From Christensenella hongkongensis (GTDB lineage: Bacteria > Bacillota > Clostridia > Christensenellales > Christensenellaceae), in the NCBI RefSeq assembly GCF_000981035.1, contig NZ_LAYJ01000116.1, positions 1-64,000 on the forward strand: 64,000 nt of DNA. The letters run 5' to 3'. The notes under the pieces were generated by a model. That model saw only the letters and a program-made list of their open reading frames with translations. It did no database searches and was not told the DNA's origin. The translations under genes were made by a program, and so were the position numbers. Below are positions 23,827-31,926 of the stretch, piece by piece. The stretch's first letter is position 1. Each line of letters opens with the position of its first letter.

Positions 23827-24999
23827 TTAATCATAGACCAGATCAGCAATCTCAGGGCTGTCGATGTTGGATGCGTTATACCATTTTGCACCTGTGTCAA
23901 CATCAGAAACTTTTTCGCCCTTCGCAGCTTTCACTGCGAGGTCAACCGCCTGATAGCCGATTTGGTAGGGGTCTTGTGTTACAGAACCCAGGAACCAACC
24001 GTTTTTAACAGCCGTTTTCTGTGTTTTGCCTGCGTCAAAGCCGGCAACTGTAAGATCTTTGTATTTTCCATTTTCCTTGTCGAGGTCTGCGCCGTCGTTC
24101 GTCGCATTCAGGAAGCCTGTTACGCTGCCTTCATTCGAGCAGAACACGCCGATCAGGTTCTCTTCGCCCAGAGCTGCGCTGCCGATATTTTTCAGGTCGG
24201 CTGCGTCTGTTGTGGGAGCGATGTGTACGGAAATGATGACCGCCGGATCCTTTGCCGATTTCGCAGCATACAGGTCGTGTCCTTCAACGGATACCTGATC
24301 CGGGAAGATTTCTTCTGCAGCAGCTTTGAATGTATCGATAAAGCCCTGCGTACGCTGTGTAACGGATGTGGACGTAGCGTCCTGAGAAAGAACCGCAACC
24401 CTTACAGGCTTATCTGCCGTAGCAGCTTTCACTTTTTCCATGAATGCAGCGTCTTTCATCATTTCTTCCGCCGCGATGCCTGCTGCAGCTGCATTATCCG
24501 TAGCCGCCGTTGCAGCTACCTGTCCTGCCGGTGCATCCGGAACGCCGGAGTCAAAACCGATGATCGGAATCCCTGCTGCCTGTGCATCTGCAAGCTGGGA
24601 AGTAACGGAATCTGTAGCAAGCGCTGCAAGGCAGATTGCCGACGGATTCTTGGAGAGAGCGCTGTTGAGCATGTCAACCTGCGCCTGGATATCGCTTTCA
24701 CTCGGAGGTCCCTGGAAGTTGATTGTAACCCCAAGGTCCGTCGCAGCCGCTTCCGCGCCCTTCTTAACGACCTGCCAGAACTGATGCTGGAACCCTTTTG
24801 CCACGAGCTCTACCGTCATATCTCCGCCTGCCGCTTTGGATTCGGACGCCGCGGGAGAAGCTTCTGCCGATTCACTTGGAGCTGTGGACGCCTCAGTCGA
24901 AGCTGACGCCGACGGCGTTGTCCCTCCGCCTGCGCATGCCGTAACTACCAATACACATGCGAGAACCACTCCTAAAATTGCAACTAGTTTTTTCTTCAT
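23827..24999 (-). CDS. Sugar ABC transporter substrate-binding lipoprotein
   Basis: A 390-residue protein with a lipoprotein signal (MKKKLVAILGVVLACVLVV) and lipobox VTAC at about residue 22, then a Ser/Thr/Ala/Glu linker to about 58. The mature part starts DMTVELVAKGFQHQFWQVV, the usual first strand of type-1 sugar-binding proteins, and includes AAGIPIIGFDSGV and LIGVFCSNEGSVTGFLNA. It delivers ligand to the permease/ATPase pair encoded upstream in the same transcript. Context with fucI suggests L-fucose or a similar 6-deoxy or pentose sugar, but this is inferred. Confidence 0.94.
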   Translation of the reverse strand: MKKKLVAILGVVLACVLVVTACAGGGTTPSASASTEASTAPSESAEASPAASESKAAGGDMTVELVAKGFQHQFWQVVKKGAEAAATDLGVTINFQGPPSESDIQAQVDMLNSALSKNPSAICLAALATDSVTSQLADAQAAGIPIIGFDSGVPDAPAGQVAATAATDNAAAAGIAAEEMMKDAAFMEKVKAATADKPVRVAVLSQDATSTSVTQRTQGFIDTFKAAAEEIFPDQVSVEGHDLYAAKSAKDPAVIISVHIAPTTDAADLKNIGSAALGEENLIGVFCSNEGSVTGFLNATNDGADLDKENGKYKDLTVAGFDAGKTQKTAVKNGWFLGSVTQDPYQIGYQAVDLAVKAAKGEKVSDVDTGAKWYNASNIDSPEIADLVYD

Positions 25000-25076
25000 T
25001 TTTATTCCTCCTTAAAGAATAGTCGCTTATATTGCCAGCAGGCTTTCGCCTGACAAAGCACAATTTGATTGAACTG

Positions 25077-26087
25077 TTATGCTACCTTCACCTTGTTTGC
25101 AGATTTCTGGCGGTAGATGTCCATCAGCACCGCGAGAATAACCACTACGCCTACAAAGAACGTCTGCCACTGCGGCTGGAGCCCGATTGCCGTCAGCCCT
25201 GTTTTGAGGACCGCCATGATAAATACGCCGATCATGGTGCCGGACATTGAGCCTACGCCGCCGGAGAGCGATGTGCCGCCGATTACAACTGCCGCGATTC
25301 CCTGCAACTCGAGTCCGTTGCCGGTTCCGGGCAATACCGTCGTATAAGTAGCGCCATACATCAGTGCCGCAAAGCCGCAGAAAAGTCCGTTTACCACATA
25401 CACGAGCGTCAGCCATTTTGCCGTCTTCACGCCGGATAACCGCGCCGCTTCTTCGTTGGAGCCGATTGCAAAGGTATATTTACCAAATTTTGTTTTATTG
25501 AGCAGGAACATCGCCAGCAGGAAAAAGCCAACGAGCCAGAAGATACCTGTCGGGAAACCCCCGCTTGTTTTCAGGAACACTGTTTTAAACCAGCCGTCCG
25601 CCTCTGCCGCTGTGGGCCAGCGCTGTGTCTGCACCGATGTGATGATCGAGCCAAGACCCTGGGAGATCATCATGGTGCCGAGCGTTGCGATAAATGCGGG
25701 CAGTTTCAGCTTTGCCACCAACACGCCGTTTAAAAGTCCGAACGCTACCGGGATCATGATCGTCAGGATCATGGCTGCGATGAACGGCCAGCCGCCTGTG
25801 TTGTACGCATATCCGCCGATGAGCGCGCCGCACATCATGATCGTACCGATCGAAAGGTCGATACCGCCTGTGATGATAACAAACGTTACGCCAAGAGCCA
25901 GAAATCCGACAAAGTACGCGGACTCAAGAATATTTGTAATAAACTGGACGCCGTCTACGTTATTTCCAATTACCCCGTATAAAAAGAAGAATGCGAATAA
26001 TATAATCAGCGCGCCCAGCGCGAGCAGCTTTTGCAGCTCCAGTTTCTTTCCACTTTTTTGTTTGATTGCTTTTGCTTCATTACTCAT
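25077..26087 (-). CDS. Sugar ABC transporter permease (RbsC family)
   Basis: A 336-residue permease with a basic cytoplasmic N terminus (AKAIKQKSGKKLELQKLL), then about ten hydrophobic segments. Family markers are SAYFVGFLALGVTFVIITGG, IDLSIGTIMMCGA, the coupling loop KFGKYTFAIGSNEEAARLSG and AAVVIGGTSLSGGVGSMSG. A single permease gene implies a homodimeric channel, unlike the first sugar operon. It sits 17 bp downstream of the ATPase gene. Confidence 0.95.
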   Translation of the reverse strand: MSNEAKAIKQKSGKKLELQKLLALGALIILFAFFFLYGVIGNNVDGVQFITNILESAYFVGFLALGVTFVIITGGIDLSIGTIMMCGALIGGYAYNTGGWPFIAAMILTIMIPVAFGLLNGVLVAKLKLPAFIATLGTMMISQGLGSIITSVQTQRWPTAAEADGWFKTVFLKTSGGFPTGIFWLVGFFLLAMFLLNKTKFGKYTFAIGSNEEAARLSGVKTAKWLTLVYVVNGLFCGFAALMYGATYTTVLPGTGNGLELQGIAAVVIGGTSLSGGVGSMSGTMIGVFIMAVLKTGLTAIGLQPQWQTFFVGVVVILAVLMDIYRQKSANKVKVA

Positions 26088-26104
26088 TTTTCCCTACCCC
26101 TCAC

Positions 26105-27595
26105 TTAACTTCTCAATGTGGCAAATTTCATAATGCCTTCCTGTGTCGCTTCCGCAATGTCGATCTCGCCGGTCATCTTTCCTTCACACATTACGATGAT
26201 CCGGTCGCTCATACGCAGCAACTCCGGCATTTCGGATGAAATCATGATGATCGATTTCCCTTCGCCCGCCAGCTGGTTCATCAGCTTGTAAATCTCGCTT
26301 TTGGCTCCAACGTCAATGCCTCTTGTCGGTTCATCGAAAATCAGGATGTCGCAGTTCTTCACCAGCCACTTTGCGATAACCACCTTTTGCTGGTTTCCGC
26401 CGGACAGGTTCCTGACCAGCTGCTTAATCGACGGCGTTTTGATATTGATCTTATCCACATATTCGTTTGTGACTTTTGCGATCTTTCCTTCGTTGACAAT
26501 CCCGCCGTTCACAAAGTTGTCCATGTCCGCCATGACCGTGTTGTCTGCAACGGAAAGCCCAATCGCAAGGCCGAATGCCTTTCTGTCTTCCGAGAGATAA
26601 CCGATTCCATTCTCTACCGCGTCAAACGGAGCCATGATATTGACCTGTTTGCCGTTGATGAATATCTTTCCATCCGTCATCGGATCCGCTCCAAAGATAA
26701 GTCTGGCCGTTTCCGTACGTCCTGCGCCCATGAGACCGGCAAGTCCAAGTATTTCGCCTTTTTTGAGTTCAAAGGAAACATCGTGCACGTCCGGTGAAGA
26801 GAGGTGTTCTACCTTCAGCACAGTGGGCGCGCCCTCCGGAACCGAGCTCTTTGTTTTTGGTTCCTCATAAATCGTACGCCCTACCATCATGCTGATGATC
26901 TGGTCCATATCCGTGTCTGCGGTCCGCACCGTATCCACATATTGCCCGTCGCGCATAACCGTAATATCGTCGGTAATAATTTTCAGCTCTTCCATCCTGT
27001 GGGAGATATAAACAATCCCCACGCCTTTTGCTTTCAGGTCGTTCACAAACTTAAACAGTTCGTCGATTTCAGACGTTGTGAGCGCCGCTGTAGGCTCGTC
27101 CATAATCAGGATATCCGAGTTCAGGGAAATCGCCTTGGCGATCTCTACCATCTGCTGCTTCGCAACAGAAAGCCTGCTAACCGTCGTATTTGGATCGATA
27201 TCCAGATTGAGGGATTCCAAAAGCGCCTTTGTTTGCCTGTTCACTTCCCTTTTATCGAGCACCAAACCCTTTTTGGGTTCGCGTCCGATAAAAATGTTGT
27301 CAGCCACCGTGAGGTGCGGCATCAGGTTCAGCTCCTGGTGGATCATGCTGATTCCATCCTCCAAAGCATCGCCCGGCGTTTTGTAATGAACCTCGCGGCC
27401 CTTTACGACAACCGTCCCGCTGTCCCTTTCATAAATTCCGGTAAGCACTTTCATAAGAGTCGACTTCCCAGCGCCATTTTCGCCGATAAGACCGTGCACT
27501 TCGCCTTTTTTCAGCTCGATCTGTGCATCGTCAAGCGCATGGACGCCCGGAAAGCTTTTCTGTATCTCTTTCATGCTTACAACAACTTCAGCCAT
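26105..27595 (-). CDS. Sugar ABC transporter ATP-binding protein (two ABC domains), first gene of operon 2
   Basis: About 496 residues, CUT2-type double ATPase. Cassette 1: GENGAGKSTLMKVLTG (Walker A), LSVAKQQMVEIAKA, LIMDEPTAALT. Cassette 2: GLMGAGRTETARLIFG, LSGGNQQKVVIAKWLV, LIFDEPTRGID. The longer frame starts with a GTG at 27607, but the ATG at 27595 is properly spaced from GGGGTGG and is preferred. It drives uptake with the permease and binding protein that follow. Divergently oriented to the YhbD-like gene across a 329-bp region. Confidence 0.95.
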   Translation of the reverse strand: MAEVVVSMKEIQKSFPGVHALDDAQIELKKGEVHGLIGENGAGKSTLMKVLTGIYERDSGTVVVKGREVHYKTPGDALEDGISMIHQELNLMPHLTVADNIFIGREPKKGLVLDKREVNRQTKALLESLNLDIDPNTTVSRLSVAKQQMVEIAKAISLNSDILIMDEPTAALTTSEIDELFKFVNDLKAKGVGIVYISHRMEELKIITDDITVMRDGQYVDTVRTADTDMDQIISMMVGRTIYEEPKTKSSVPEGAPTVLKVEHLSSPDVHDVSFELKKGEILGLAGLMGAGRTETARLIFGADPMTDGKIFINGKQVNIMAPFDAVENGIGYLSEDRKAFGLAIGLSVADNTVMADMDNFVNGGIVNEGKIAKVTNEYVDKINIKTPSIKQLVRNLSGGNQQKVVIAKWLVKNCDILIFDEPTRGIDVGAKSEIYKLMNQLAGEGKSIIMISSEMPELLRMSDRIIVMCEGKMTGEIDIAEATQEGIMKFATLRS

Positions 27596-27672
27596 TTTAC
27601 TAACCACCCCTTTGCAGATAATTCAATTACAACTATTAACTGATGAAAATTTGGAAGAACCGATTTGGTATA

Positions 27673-27699
27673 GTTATAATATAGAGTGATCGGCGTCAA
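27673..27699 (-). promoter_or_regulatory. Possible promoter of sugar operon 2
   Basis: On the minus strand TTGACG (27699-27694) is followed after 15 bp by TATAAC (27678-27673); a 17-bp alternative gives TAACTA. Spacing is not ideal, so this is tentative. The rest of 27596-27846 is AT-rich with no recognisable gene. Confidence 0.35.
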
Positions 27700-27846
27700 A
27701 AGATAATAAACAAAACCATACAAAACATTAACGATTCCATACACTTGTTTTCATAATTCATGATTTGTTACAAATTCTTCATAGTTTTGTTTGAAATCAT
27801 TGCAAAATCAATTTGGTTAGCGTAATGATGGAAATTTCTGTTTTAT

Positions 27847-27900
27847 TTGACAGTGTAACAATGTTATGTTACACTGATCCCAATAGAACATAACATTGTT
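27847..27900 (+). promoter_or_regulatory. Promoter with nested inverted repeats upstream of YhbD-like gene
   Basis: TTGACA (27847-27852), a 17-bp spacer and TACACT (27870-27875) form a good promoter. GTGTAACA (27853-27860) and TGTTACAC (27867-27874) are a perfect inverted repeat filling the spacer. A larger perfect inverted repeat has arms AACAATGTTATGTT (27857-27870) and AACATAACATTGTT (27887-27900). This is typical of a repressed or MerR-like autoregulated promoter; the regulator may be the gene product itself. Confidence 0.75.
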
Positions 27901-27924
27901 GCGTTCGAAAGGAGTGAACTGACA

Positions 27925-28551
27925 TTGAACCTGATCTCAAAAAAAGACCTGCTCGCAGTAACAGGCATCTCTTATGGCCAGTTATACCGCTGGAAGCGCC
28001 AGCGGCTGATTCCGGACGAATGGTTTTTGAAGCAGTCGTCCTATACGGGGCAGGAAACTTTCTTCCCTCGCGAACAAATGTTAAGCCGCATCCAATCCAT
28101 ATTGGAGCTGAAGGACCAGTATTCCATGGAGGAGCTTGCAAAAATACTCTCGCCGGAAACCTCGGATACCTCGGTCAGTATCGAGGAGCTTGGCACGATC
28201 GCCGAGCTTAAGGATTTTCTTCCCATGCTGCCTGCACTGTTTGGAAAGGAACGGTACGACTTTTCAGATATCGTAATCCTTTTGTGCGCCGCCCGGGCCG
28301 CAAAAAGCTCAGGGCTCTTAATGCCGCAGATAGAAGCCTTGCTGCGCGAGTGCATCCCCGCAGCGTCCAGGCAAAAAAAGCTGGATCGGATGTGCTGCAT
28401 ATTTTTTGCGGATGGAAATCCCCATATCGTATTTACGAAGGATACGGACGAGCTTGTCTTTGACAACGGCATCGAAAAAAAAGCCTGCGTTTCTATGAAT
28501 GAAACTGCAAGCGAGCTGAAGCTTGATTATCAAAAAATTTTTACAGATTAA
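27925..28551 (+). CDS. YhbD-like protein (DUF4004, MerR-like HTH)
   Basis: A 208-residue protein starting at TTG with AAAGGAG upstream. Residues 1-75 (LISKKDLLAVTGISYGQLYR WKRQRLIP... TFFPREQ) form a MerR-like winged helix, followed by a helical linker (LELKDQYSMEELAKIL) and a C-terminal region of unknown role. The pattern matches B. subtilis YhbD, which is encoded just upstream of two bactofilins; here too a bactofilin gene follows by 14 bp. It is probably a regulator of the bactofilin operon; direct autoregulation through the inverted repeats in the promoter is inferred. Confidence 0.8.
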   Translation: MNLISKKDLLAVTGISYGQLYRWKRQRLIPDEWFLKQSSYTGQETFFPREQMLSRIQSILELKDQYSMEELAKILSPETSDTSVSIEELGTIAELKDFLPMLPALFGKERYDFSDIVILLCAARAAKSSGLLMPQIEALLRECIPAASRQKKLDRMCCIFFADGNPHIVFTKDTDELVFDNGIEKKACVSMNETASELKLDYQKIFTD

Positions 28552-28565
28552 CGGAGGATATTATA

Positions 28566-29177
28566 ATGAATGACTTTTTTTTGAACGGAGTCGGTACGAT
28601 GACCGGCGGCGTATTTGATGAAATAAAAATTGACGGAAGCGGAAAGTGCACGGGCGACCTCAAAGCCAGGCACATCAGCGTGGATGGTTCCTTTCAATGT
28701 ATGGGCAGCGTGGAGACTGAATTTTTGGATTGCGACGGTGCGGCTGAGTTTGAATCGTATGTCAAAGCGACCAGGATTGATGTGGACGGCATGATGAAGG
28801 TGAAAAACGGCACACGGATCGAAGCGGAGGAAATTTTGTGCGATGGCCTTATTCGCATAGAAGGCGAGATTTCCGCCGACCGGATCAAGGCGCACGGCTG
28901 CATCAGCGCAAATGAGATCGTTGGCGATCATATCGTCATCAAGTCACATGTCAGCAAATTCCTGCGCCTGTTTACAAAGGACCTTTCCACAGTGCAGCTG
29001 ATCGAAGCCACGACCATTGAACTGCGCGGCGTGACGGCAGGAACCGTAAACGGGCAGGACGTCCGTATCGGGCCATATTGCAGGATCGGGAACCTTGATT
29101 GCAACGGTACGCTTTACGTCGATCCCAAGGCGGAAGTGAAAAATATCACTGGAAACTATACTCAGGTATCGGAATGA
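28566..29177 (+). CDS. Bactofilin-like polymer-forming cytoskeletal protein
   Basis: A 203-residue protein built of short beta-helix rungs. Repeating hydrophobic-Gly/Asp turns are obvious throughout (IKIDGSGKCTGDLKARHISV, DGSFQCMGSVETEFLDCDGA, DGLIRIEGEISADRIKAHGC). Bactofilins self-assemble into filaments at the membrane and help shape cell-wall synthesis or localise proteins. The length exceeds single-domain bactofilins, and the internal segment VSKFLRLFTKDLSTV (about 135-150) interrupts two beta-helical halves. GGAGGATATT precedes the start. It is co-transcribed with the YhbD-like regulator and overlaps the methyltransferase start. Confidence 0.85.
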   Translation: MNDFFLNGVGTMTGGVFDEIKIDGSGKCTGDLKARHISVDGSFQCMGSVETEFLDCDGAAEFESYVKATRIDVDGMMKVKNGTRIEAEEILCDGLIRIEGEISADRIKAHGCISANEIVGDHIVIKSHVSKFLRLFTKDLSTVQLIEATTIELRGVTAGTVNGQDVRIGPYCRIGNLDCNGTLYVDPKAEVKNITGNYTQVSE

Positions 29178-29827
29178 GCACTGACAGCAAAACCAGGTCA
29201 AGGGAATATTTTGACAGGCAGGCGCGCGACTATGATAACTCCAGCGACGGAAAATTTGTCGCGCCCATGTACGCGGAGATGCTCGAACGGATTGCAGGGA
29301 TCGCTCCCGCATCCCTGCTGGATGTTGGCTGTGGAACCGGGAACCTGCTGCTCCCGCTTGCGGATTCCGGAATTTCGCTTCATGGCGTAGACCTGAGCAA
29401 GGAGATGGTACTTGTTGCACGCGAACGCCTTGCCGGACGTGCGGAGGTTATCGTTGCAGACGCGCAAAGCCTGCCCTATCCGGACGAATGTATGGACCTT
29501 ATTGTGTGCAATGCCTCCTTTCACCATTATCCCCGGCCCGGTGATGTGCTGCGCGAAATGAACCGGGTACTCAGGCATGACGGCAGGTTGCTGATTGGCG
29601 ATCCCAACCCGCCCGCAGTGCTGCGCGGGCTGATGAATTTCTTTGTCCGTTTTTCGGAGGGCGGGGATTTTCGGTTTTATTCCCGCCGCCAATTCGGGCA
29701 AATGCTTTCAGGAAGCGGATTCGAGATGACGGACTGGCGCAAGCCAAGCTACAAGGTCTGCATACTGGAAGCAAAGAAAACAAATCCGCCGTGTTGTGCA
29801 GCTAAAAAATATCCGTTCAGTGATTGA
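29174..29827 (+). CDS. Class I SAM-dependent methyltransferase
   Basis: A 217-residue methyltransferase (Methyltransf_11 type). Motif I is LLDVGCGTGNLLLPLADSG, motif II ends GVDLSKEMV, and motif IV is DLIVCNASFHHYPRPGDVL. No extra domain is visible, so the substrate is unknown. The ATG overlaps the bactofilin stop (ATGA), so translation is coupled. A longer frame from 29099 lies inside the bactofilin gene and is rejected. Confidence 0.88.
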   Translation: MSTDSKTRSREYFDRQARDYDNSSDGKFVAPMYAEMLERIAGIAPASLLDVGCGTGNLLLPLADSGISLHGVDLSKEMVLVARERLAGRAEVIVADAQSLPYPDECMDLIVCNASFHHYPRPGDVLREMNRVLRHDGRLLIGDPNPPAVLRGLMNFFVRFSEGGDFRFYSRRQFGQMLSGSGFEMTDWRKPSYKVCILEAKKTNPPCCAAKKYPFSD

Positions 29828-29852
29828 ATTATTTCTTTTAATATAGTAAGAT
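29824..29852 (+). promoter_or_regulatory. Promoter of GPR1/FUN34/YaaH-family gene
   Basis: TTGAAT (29824-29829), a 17-bp spacer and TAAGAT (29847-29852) lie about 50 nt upstream of the start codon at 29909. Confidence 0.55.
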
Positions 29853-29908
29853 TTGATTTGTGTCGCGTTTGCGCCACACAATTCGCAATTTTATTGGGGG
29901 GAATAAAA

Positions 29909-30472
29909 ATGAGTACGGATAACGAGGCAAAAAAAGCAAATCCCGCTCCGCTGGGGTTGCTTGGTTTTGGGATGACGACGCTTCTTTTAAACCTGCACAA
30001 CGCGGGTATCATTGGGCTGTCTGTCGTCATTGTGGCAATGGGTTTTGCCCTTGGAGGCGCAGCGCAGATCATCGCGGGCGTACTGGAGTTTAAAAACGGA
30101 AACACCTTCGGCGGAACGGCCTTTACCGCCTACGGTTTTTTCTGGTGGTCGCTGATTTTCATCTGGTGTAATCCGACAGGCGGCAGTATCGCTGCGGCGG
30201 ACGGACAGTCCATGGGTTTCTACCTTCTTTTGTGGGGCGTATTCACGCTGTTTATGTTTATTGGTACTTTGAAGCACAACCGTTCCATGCAGGTCATTTT
30301 CCTGACACTGGCGCTATTATTTGCGGGCCTGTCTATCGCGGACTTTACAGGCATGGAAGTGATAAAAACAATCGCCGGGTACATCGGCATCGTATGTGGC
30401 GCAAGCGCAATCTATACCGCTATGGGCCAGGTGGTGAACACCGAACACGGCAGGCAGGTTATGCCGCTGTAA
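29909..30472 (+). CDS. Acetate uptake transporter family protein (GPR1/FUN34/YaaH, SatP-like)
   Basis: A 187-residue membrane protein with six predicted transmembrane helices. The family signature NPAPLGLLGFGMTTLLL is at residues 11-27, followed by GFALGGAAQIIAGVLEFKNG, TFGGTAFTAYGFFWWS and a late GFYLLLWGVFTLFMFIGTL. Members transport acetate or succinate and related short acids, or ammonium/CO2 has been discussed; in a fermenter it may handle acetate export or uptake. GGGGGGAATAAAA precedes the ATG. It has its own promoter and terminator. Confidence 0.9.
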   Translation: MSTDNEAKKANPAPLGLLGFGMTTLLLNLHNAGIIGLSVVIVAMGFALGGAAQIIAGVLEFKNGNTFGGTAFTAYGFFWWSLIFIWCNPTGGSIAAADGQSMGFYLLLWGVFTLFMFIGTLKHNRSMQVIFLTLALLFAGLSIADFTGMEVIKTIAGYIGIVCGASAIYTAMGQVVNTEHGRQVMPL

Positions 30473-30510
30473 AAAATACGACTTTTTATAGCAATTTGTC
30501 GTATGTTTTT
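30472..30510 (+). terminator. Terminator of acetate-transporter-family gene
   Basis: AAAAATACGAC at the stop codon pairs with GTCGTATGTTTTT (one bulge); the T-rich arm supplies the U-run on the plus strand. Confidence 0.65.
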
Positions 30511-30592
30511 CATAAGTTGCTTTCAGTGAAATCGCCCTGGCGCCCGGGGAAGCTTTCCACCGGGTTGCTTTGTACAAATCAATATAAAACAC

Positions 30593-30623
30593 AAAGCCGG
30601 TCTCCAAAAGGAAACCGGCTTTT
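30593..30623. terminator. Terminator of desulfoferrodoxin gene
   Basis: AAAGCCGGT and ACCGGCTTT form a 9-bp stem around a 12-nt loop about 20 nt past the dfx stop on the minus strand; T-rich sequence flanks both sides. Confidence 0.7.
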
Positions 30624-30644
30624 CATTACGCGATCAACGATTCA

Positions 30645-31028
30645 TTACTTGGAAGCAGCCTTCCATAAACCATGCAGATTACAATATTCATAGATCACAA
30701 AATCATCAGAATCAATTATAAAGTCAGCCACCGGTTTATCGCCCGGCTTTAAGAGATATCTCTGCATCCTGTTTGGCGTTTCCACAGCGATCCATTCAAT
30801 ATGGTGTTCTTCCAGCATTGGATGCTCTACGCTGCCAATTTGGACATGGAGTTTATCTCCGTTTTTCTCAAAATACGGTACGTGTTTTTCCTGTGCCGCG
30901 TCTACTGTATTCGCTTCCAGCTTCACCATCGGTTTGCCACAGCAATAAAGCTCTCCGCCTCCATCCTTAATGAGACCGACAATATTTCCGCATAATTCGC
31001 ATCTGTAAAATATCGCTTTTTCTTTCAT
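30645..31028 (-). CDS. dfx: Desulfoferrodoxin (superoxide reductase)
   Basis: A 127-residue two-domain protein. The N-terminal desulforedoxin domain has Cys10, Cys13, Cys29 and Cys30 binding an FeCys4 centre. The superoxide reductase domain has the Fe(His)4Cys ligands at the canonical positions His49, His69, His75, Cys116 and His119 (EKHVP, VEHPMLEEHHIEW, CNLHGLW). It reduces superoxide to hydrogen peroxide without making O2, an oxygen-defence strategy of anaerobes. The frame extends to a GTG at 31037, but AGGGGTG is best spaced for the ATG at 31028. Monocistronic. Confidence 0.97.
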   Translation of the reverse strand: MKEKAIFYRCELCGNIVGLIKDGGGELYCCGKPMVKLEANTVDAAQEKHVPYFEKNGDKLHVQIGSVEHPMLEEHHIEWIAVETPNRMQRYLLKPGDKPVADFIIDSDDFVIYEYCNLHGLWKAASK

Positions 31029-31154
31029 CACATTCACCCCTGAATTCTTCCATTAAAATTTTTTGTAATTGTTTTTGACGGCCTTTCCGCCGTATACTAT
31101 TTTAATAAACCTTCCTTCTGGCCATAAACCCGATTTTCACAGATATCCCGAAAA

Positions 31155-31185
31155 AAAAACGGTATTTCCAGGAAATACCGTTTTT
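31155..31185. terminator. Terminator of PRC-barrel gene
   Basis: AAAAACGGTATTTCC (31155-31169) and GGAAATACCGTTTTT (31171-31185) form a long AT-flanked stem just after the PRC-barrel stop; works in both directions. Confidence 0.8.
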
Positions 31186-31195
31186 GGGATTTTAC

Positions 31196-31891
31196 TTATT
31201 CCACATTCAATGTCAGCTCGAGCGCAACATCCGCTTTCTCCGCCGCTTCAATCAGCTCGTCGGTGAGTACCGTGCCCTTTTCGATCTTAAAGCTGCCGTC
31301 CTTGCTTTGCACATCCGCGCCTGCCTTGCGGCCAATCAGGAACTCACGCTGCTTTTTCTGGTAATCGGTGAGCTCTTCTGCTTTTTCTGGGGCGTCAGCC
31401 TGTGGTTTCTCCTGCTTTACTTCCTGCGTAAATGCTGGAATGGACGCTGCCCCCTCCTCACTGATAAATACCATATCATTTGCCATTGTCGCAATTTTAT
31501 CGCCTTCAATCTCGCCGCCGTCCTTGAGGTCAAGCGAAATAATTTCTCCTGTTTTCTCGTCAAAATCATAGGACTCTATGGTTCCGATAATATTTCCGTT
31601 GCTGGATACGGCTGTCGTCCCCTCCATATAAAAGGCTTCCATCATTTCGCTTTCCGTATTACCCAATGCTTTGATGTTTTCTATCGTGGGAGTCGTCACA
31701 AAATTTTCACCCACTCCAAAGATATCCTCCACCTTTACAACCGAAAAGAAATACGATTTCCCTTCGCGCAATATCAGGTACTTTACCTTTTTTGTATTTG
31801 CATCTATCATGAAATCCGTTACGATTCCCTTCTGCATACCTTCCTTGATTCCCATAATCGGCAACCCGAGCAACTGTGTCGTTTTTTTCAT
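31196..31891 (-). CDS. PRC-barrel domain protein
   Basis: A 231-residue protein with two PRC-barrel-type beta domains in tandem: residues 1-80 (LLGLPIMGIKEGMQKGIVTD ... KYLILREGKSYFFSVVKVED) and about 85-150 (GTTAVSSNGNIIGTIESYDF). A charged linker rich in Glu/Lys (TQEVKQEKPQADAPEKAEEL) and a C-terminal segment with KIEKGTVLTDELIEAAEKA follow. PRC-barrels bind RNA, proteins or photosynthetic centres and occur in many unrelated roles; in Firmicutes (YlmC/YrrD type) they are of unknown or sporulation-linked function. AGGAGG sits eight nt from the ATG at 31891. It is 36 bp downstream of the VanW gene and probably in the same transcript. Confidence 0.85.
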   Translation of the reverse strand: MKKTTQLLGLPIMGIKEGMQKGIVTDFMIDANTKKVKYLILREGKSYFFSVVKVEDIFGVGENFVTTPTIENIKALGNTESEMMEAFYMEGTTAVSSNGNIIGTIESYDFDEKTGEIISLDLKDGGEIEGDKIATMANDMVFISEEGAASIPAFTQEVKQEKPQADAPEKAEELTDYQKKQREFLIGRKAGADVQSKDGSFKIEKGTVLTDELIEAAEKADVALELTLNVE

Positions 31892-31926
31892 GATCATATC
31901 CTCCTGATCTTATTTTTCATATCATT

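Noticed and set aside
23815-24906. 363-codon plus-strand frame opposite the binding-protein gene
   Set aside because: Cys/Arg-rich translation with no motif; the reverse strand encodes a clear lipoprotein.
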